From positions 1-64,000 of the forward strand of contig NZ_RCZA01000001.1 in the NCBI RefSeq assembly GCF_006438925.1: a stretch of DNA of 64,000 nucleotides. Direction: 5' to 3'. The first letter of the stretch is position 1; every line of letters starts with the position of its first letter. Source of the stretch: Pseudomonas mandelii. Lineage in GTDB: Bacteria > Pseudomonadota > Gammaproteobacteria > Pseudomonadales > Pseudomonadaceae. The notes under the pieces were generated by a model. That model saw only the letters and a program-made list of their open reading frames with translations, was not told where the DNA came from and did no database searches. This document shows, piece by piece, positions 63,703-64,000 of the stretch. The position numbers were made by a program, and so were the translations under genes.

Positions 63703-64000
63703 TGTTTTTATTCCTAAAGACCAACATGAGCGCTTGTGACACATGAGTACTGTTATGGAGCTCGTATGTCACTTTGGAAGAAGTAACACCCAACAGCTCG
63801 CGCTCCTGGTGAACAAGGAGGCAGAGCTCACGGGGAGAGGAGTCTAGAAGCAAGCGAGTGCGACGATAAGACGCAAAGTGCATTTATTTGACGAATTATT
63901 GGTCATTATGACGAACAATAGTGACTGTATGATGCGTTTACGCTAATTCGTTAGTCATGAAGCGCTGCTGCAACCGGAACAAATCGCACTGATTGCGAAC
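63703..64000. other. Upstream region of the amino-acid importer operon
   Basis: No gene in the last 298 bases. It contains a dyad (63736-63772) in the leader and several ATGACGAA-like half-sites (about 63887-63957), listed as findings. The operon promoter must be here, but no clear boxes were found. Confidence 0.6.

Overview
The window reads as core chromosome of a Pseudomonas species, most likely of the P. fluorescens group. The reasons are the gene set and order (tyrS / M23 peptidase / anmK / erpA / argC / hemJ; vfr; split trpE and trpGDC loci; amgK-murU next to lptD-surA-pdxA-rsmA-apaGH; rpsU-dnaG-rpoD), the codon use, and two families of Pseudomonas REP elements between genes. No phage, insertion sequence, integrase or CRISPR array was seen. 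About 58 protein genes, one tRNA and two small leader peptides are supported.

Layout. Positions 1-310 hold tandem promoters reading leftwards out of the window, as in front of a Pseudomonas rRNA operon. 311-10540 carries tyrS, a cell-wall peptidase, anmK, erpA, argC, hemJ and a set of small enzymes up to coq7. 10600-13640 has speD, an OsmC-like protein, the cAMP regulator vfr and a lipoate-ligase-family gene. 13664-21722 is the tryptophan region: trpGDC and rpe-gph-trpE on the minus strand, separated by the outer-membrane esterase estA. Both trp units are preceded by a Trp-rich leader peptide ending in the same ARWRWRA residues, and for trpE that leader is the C-terminus of Gph itself. 21800-31100 has an iron alcohol dehydrogenase, a four-gene polyamine-type ABC importer and a two-component system, with large REP palindromes between them. 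31179-42531 is the envelope region: a DUF3530 hydrolase, djlA-murU-amgK (peptidoglycan recycling) and lptD-surA-pdxA-rsmA-apaG-apaH-glpE. 42828-47782 holds the prkA/yeaH/spoVR trio. 47846-56501 holds cca, folK-folB, plsY, tsaD, rpsU, dnaG and rpoD. 56624-64000 has a large GGDEF/EAL sensor, a tRNA with CAU anticodon (probably tRNA-Ile2) and a basic amino-acid ABC importer.

How the genes work together. AnmK, AmgK and MurU belong to one recycling route that returns anhydro-MurNAc to UDP-MurNAc; the M23 peptidase acts on the same polymer. LptD and SurA act on outer-membrane assembly and EstA is an outer-membrane client. The rpe-gph-trpE and trpGDC units each appear to be controlled by ribosome-mediated attenuation. 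Two separate membrane sensors (a histidine kinase and a diguanylate cyclase/phosphodiesterase) use the same type of periplasmic amino-acid-binding domain as the amino-acid importer near the right edge.

I found no clearly undescribed multi-gene system. The most interesting signals are the duplicated trp leader module, the 44-45 bp perfect palindromes built from REPs with an 11-bp tandem array attached to one of them, a REP that supplies a gene's stop codon, an oversized loop in one ABC permease, and a 15-bp perfect hairpin between prkA and yeaH.
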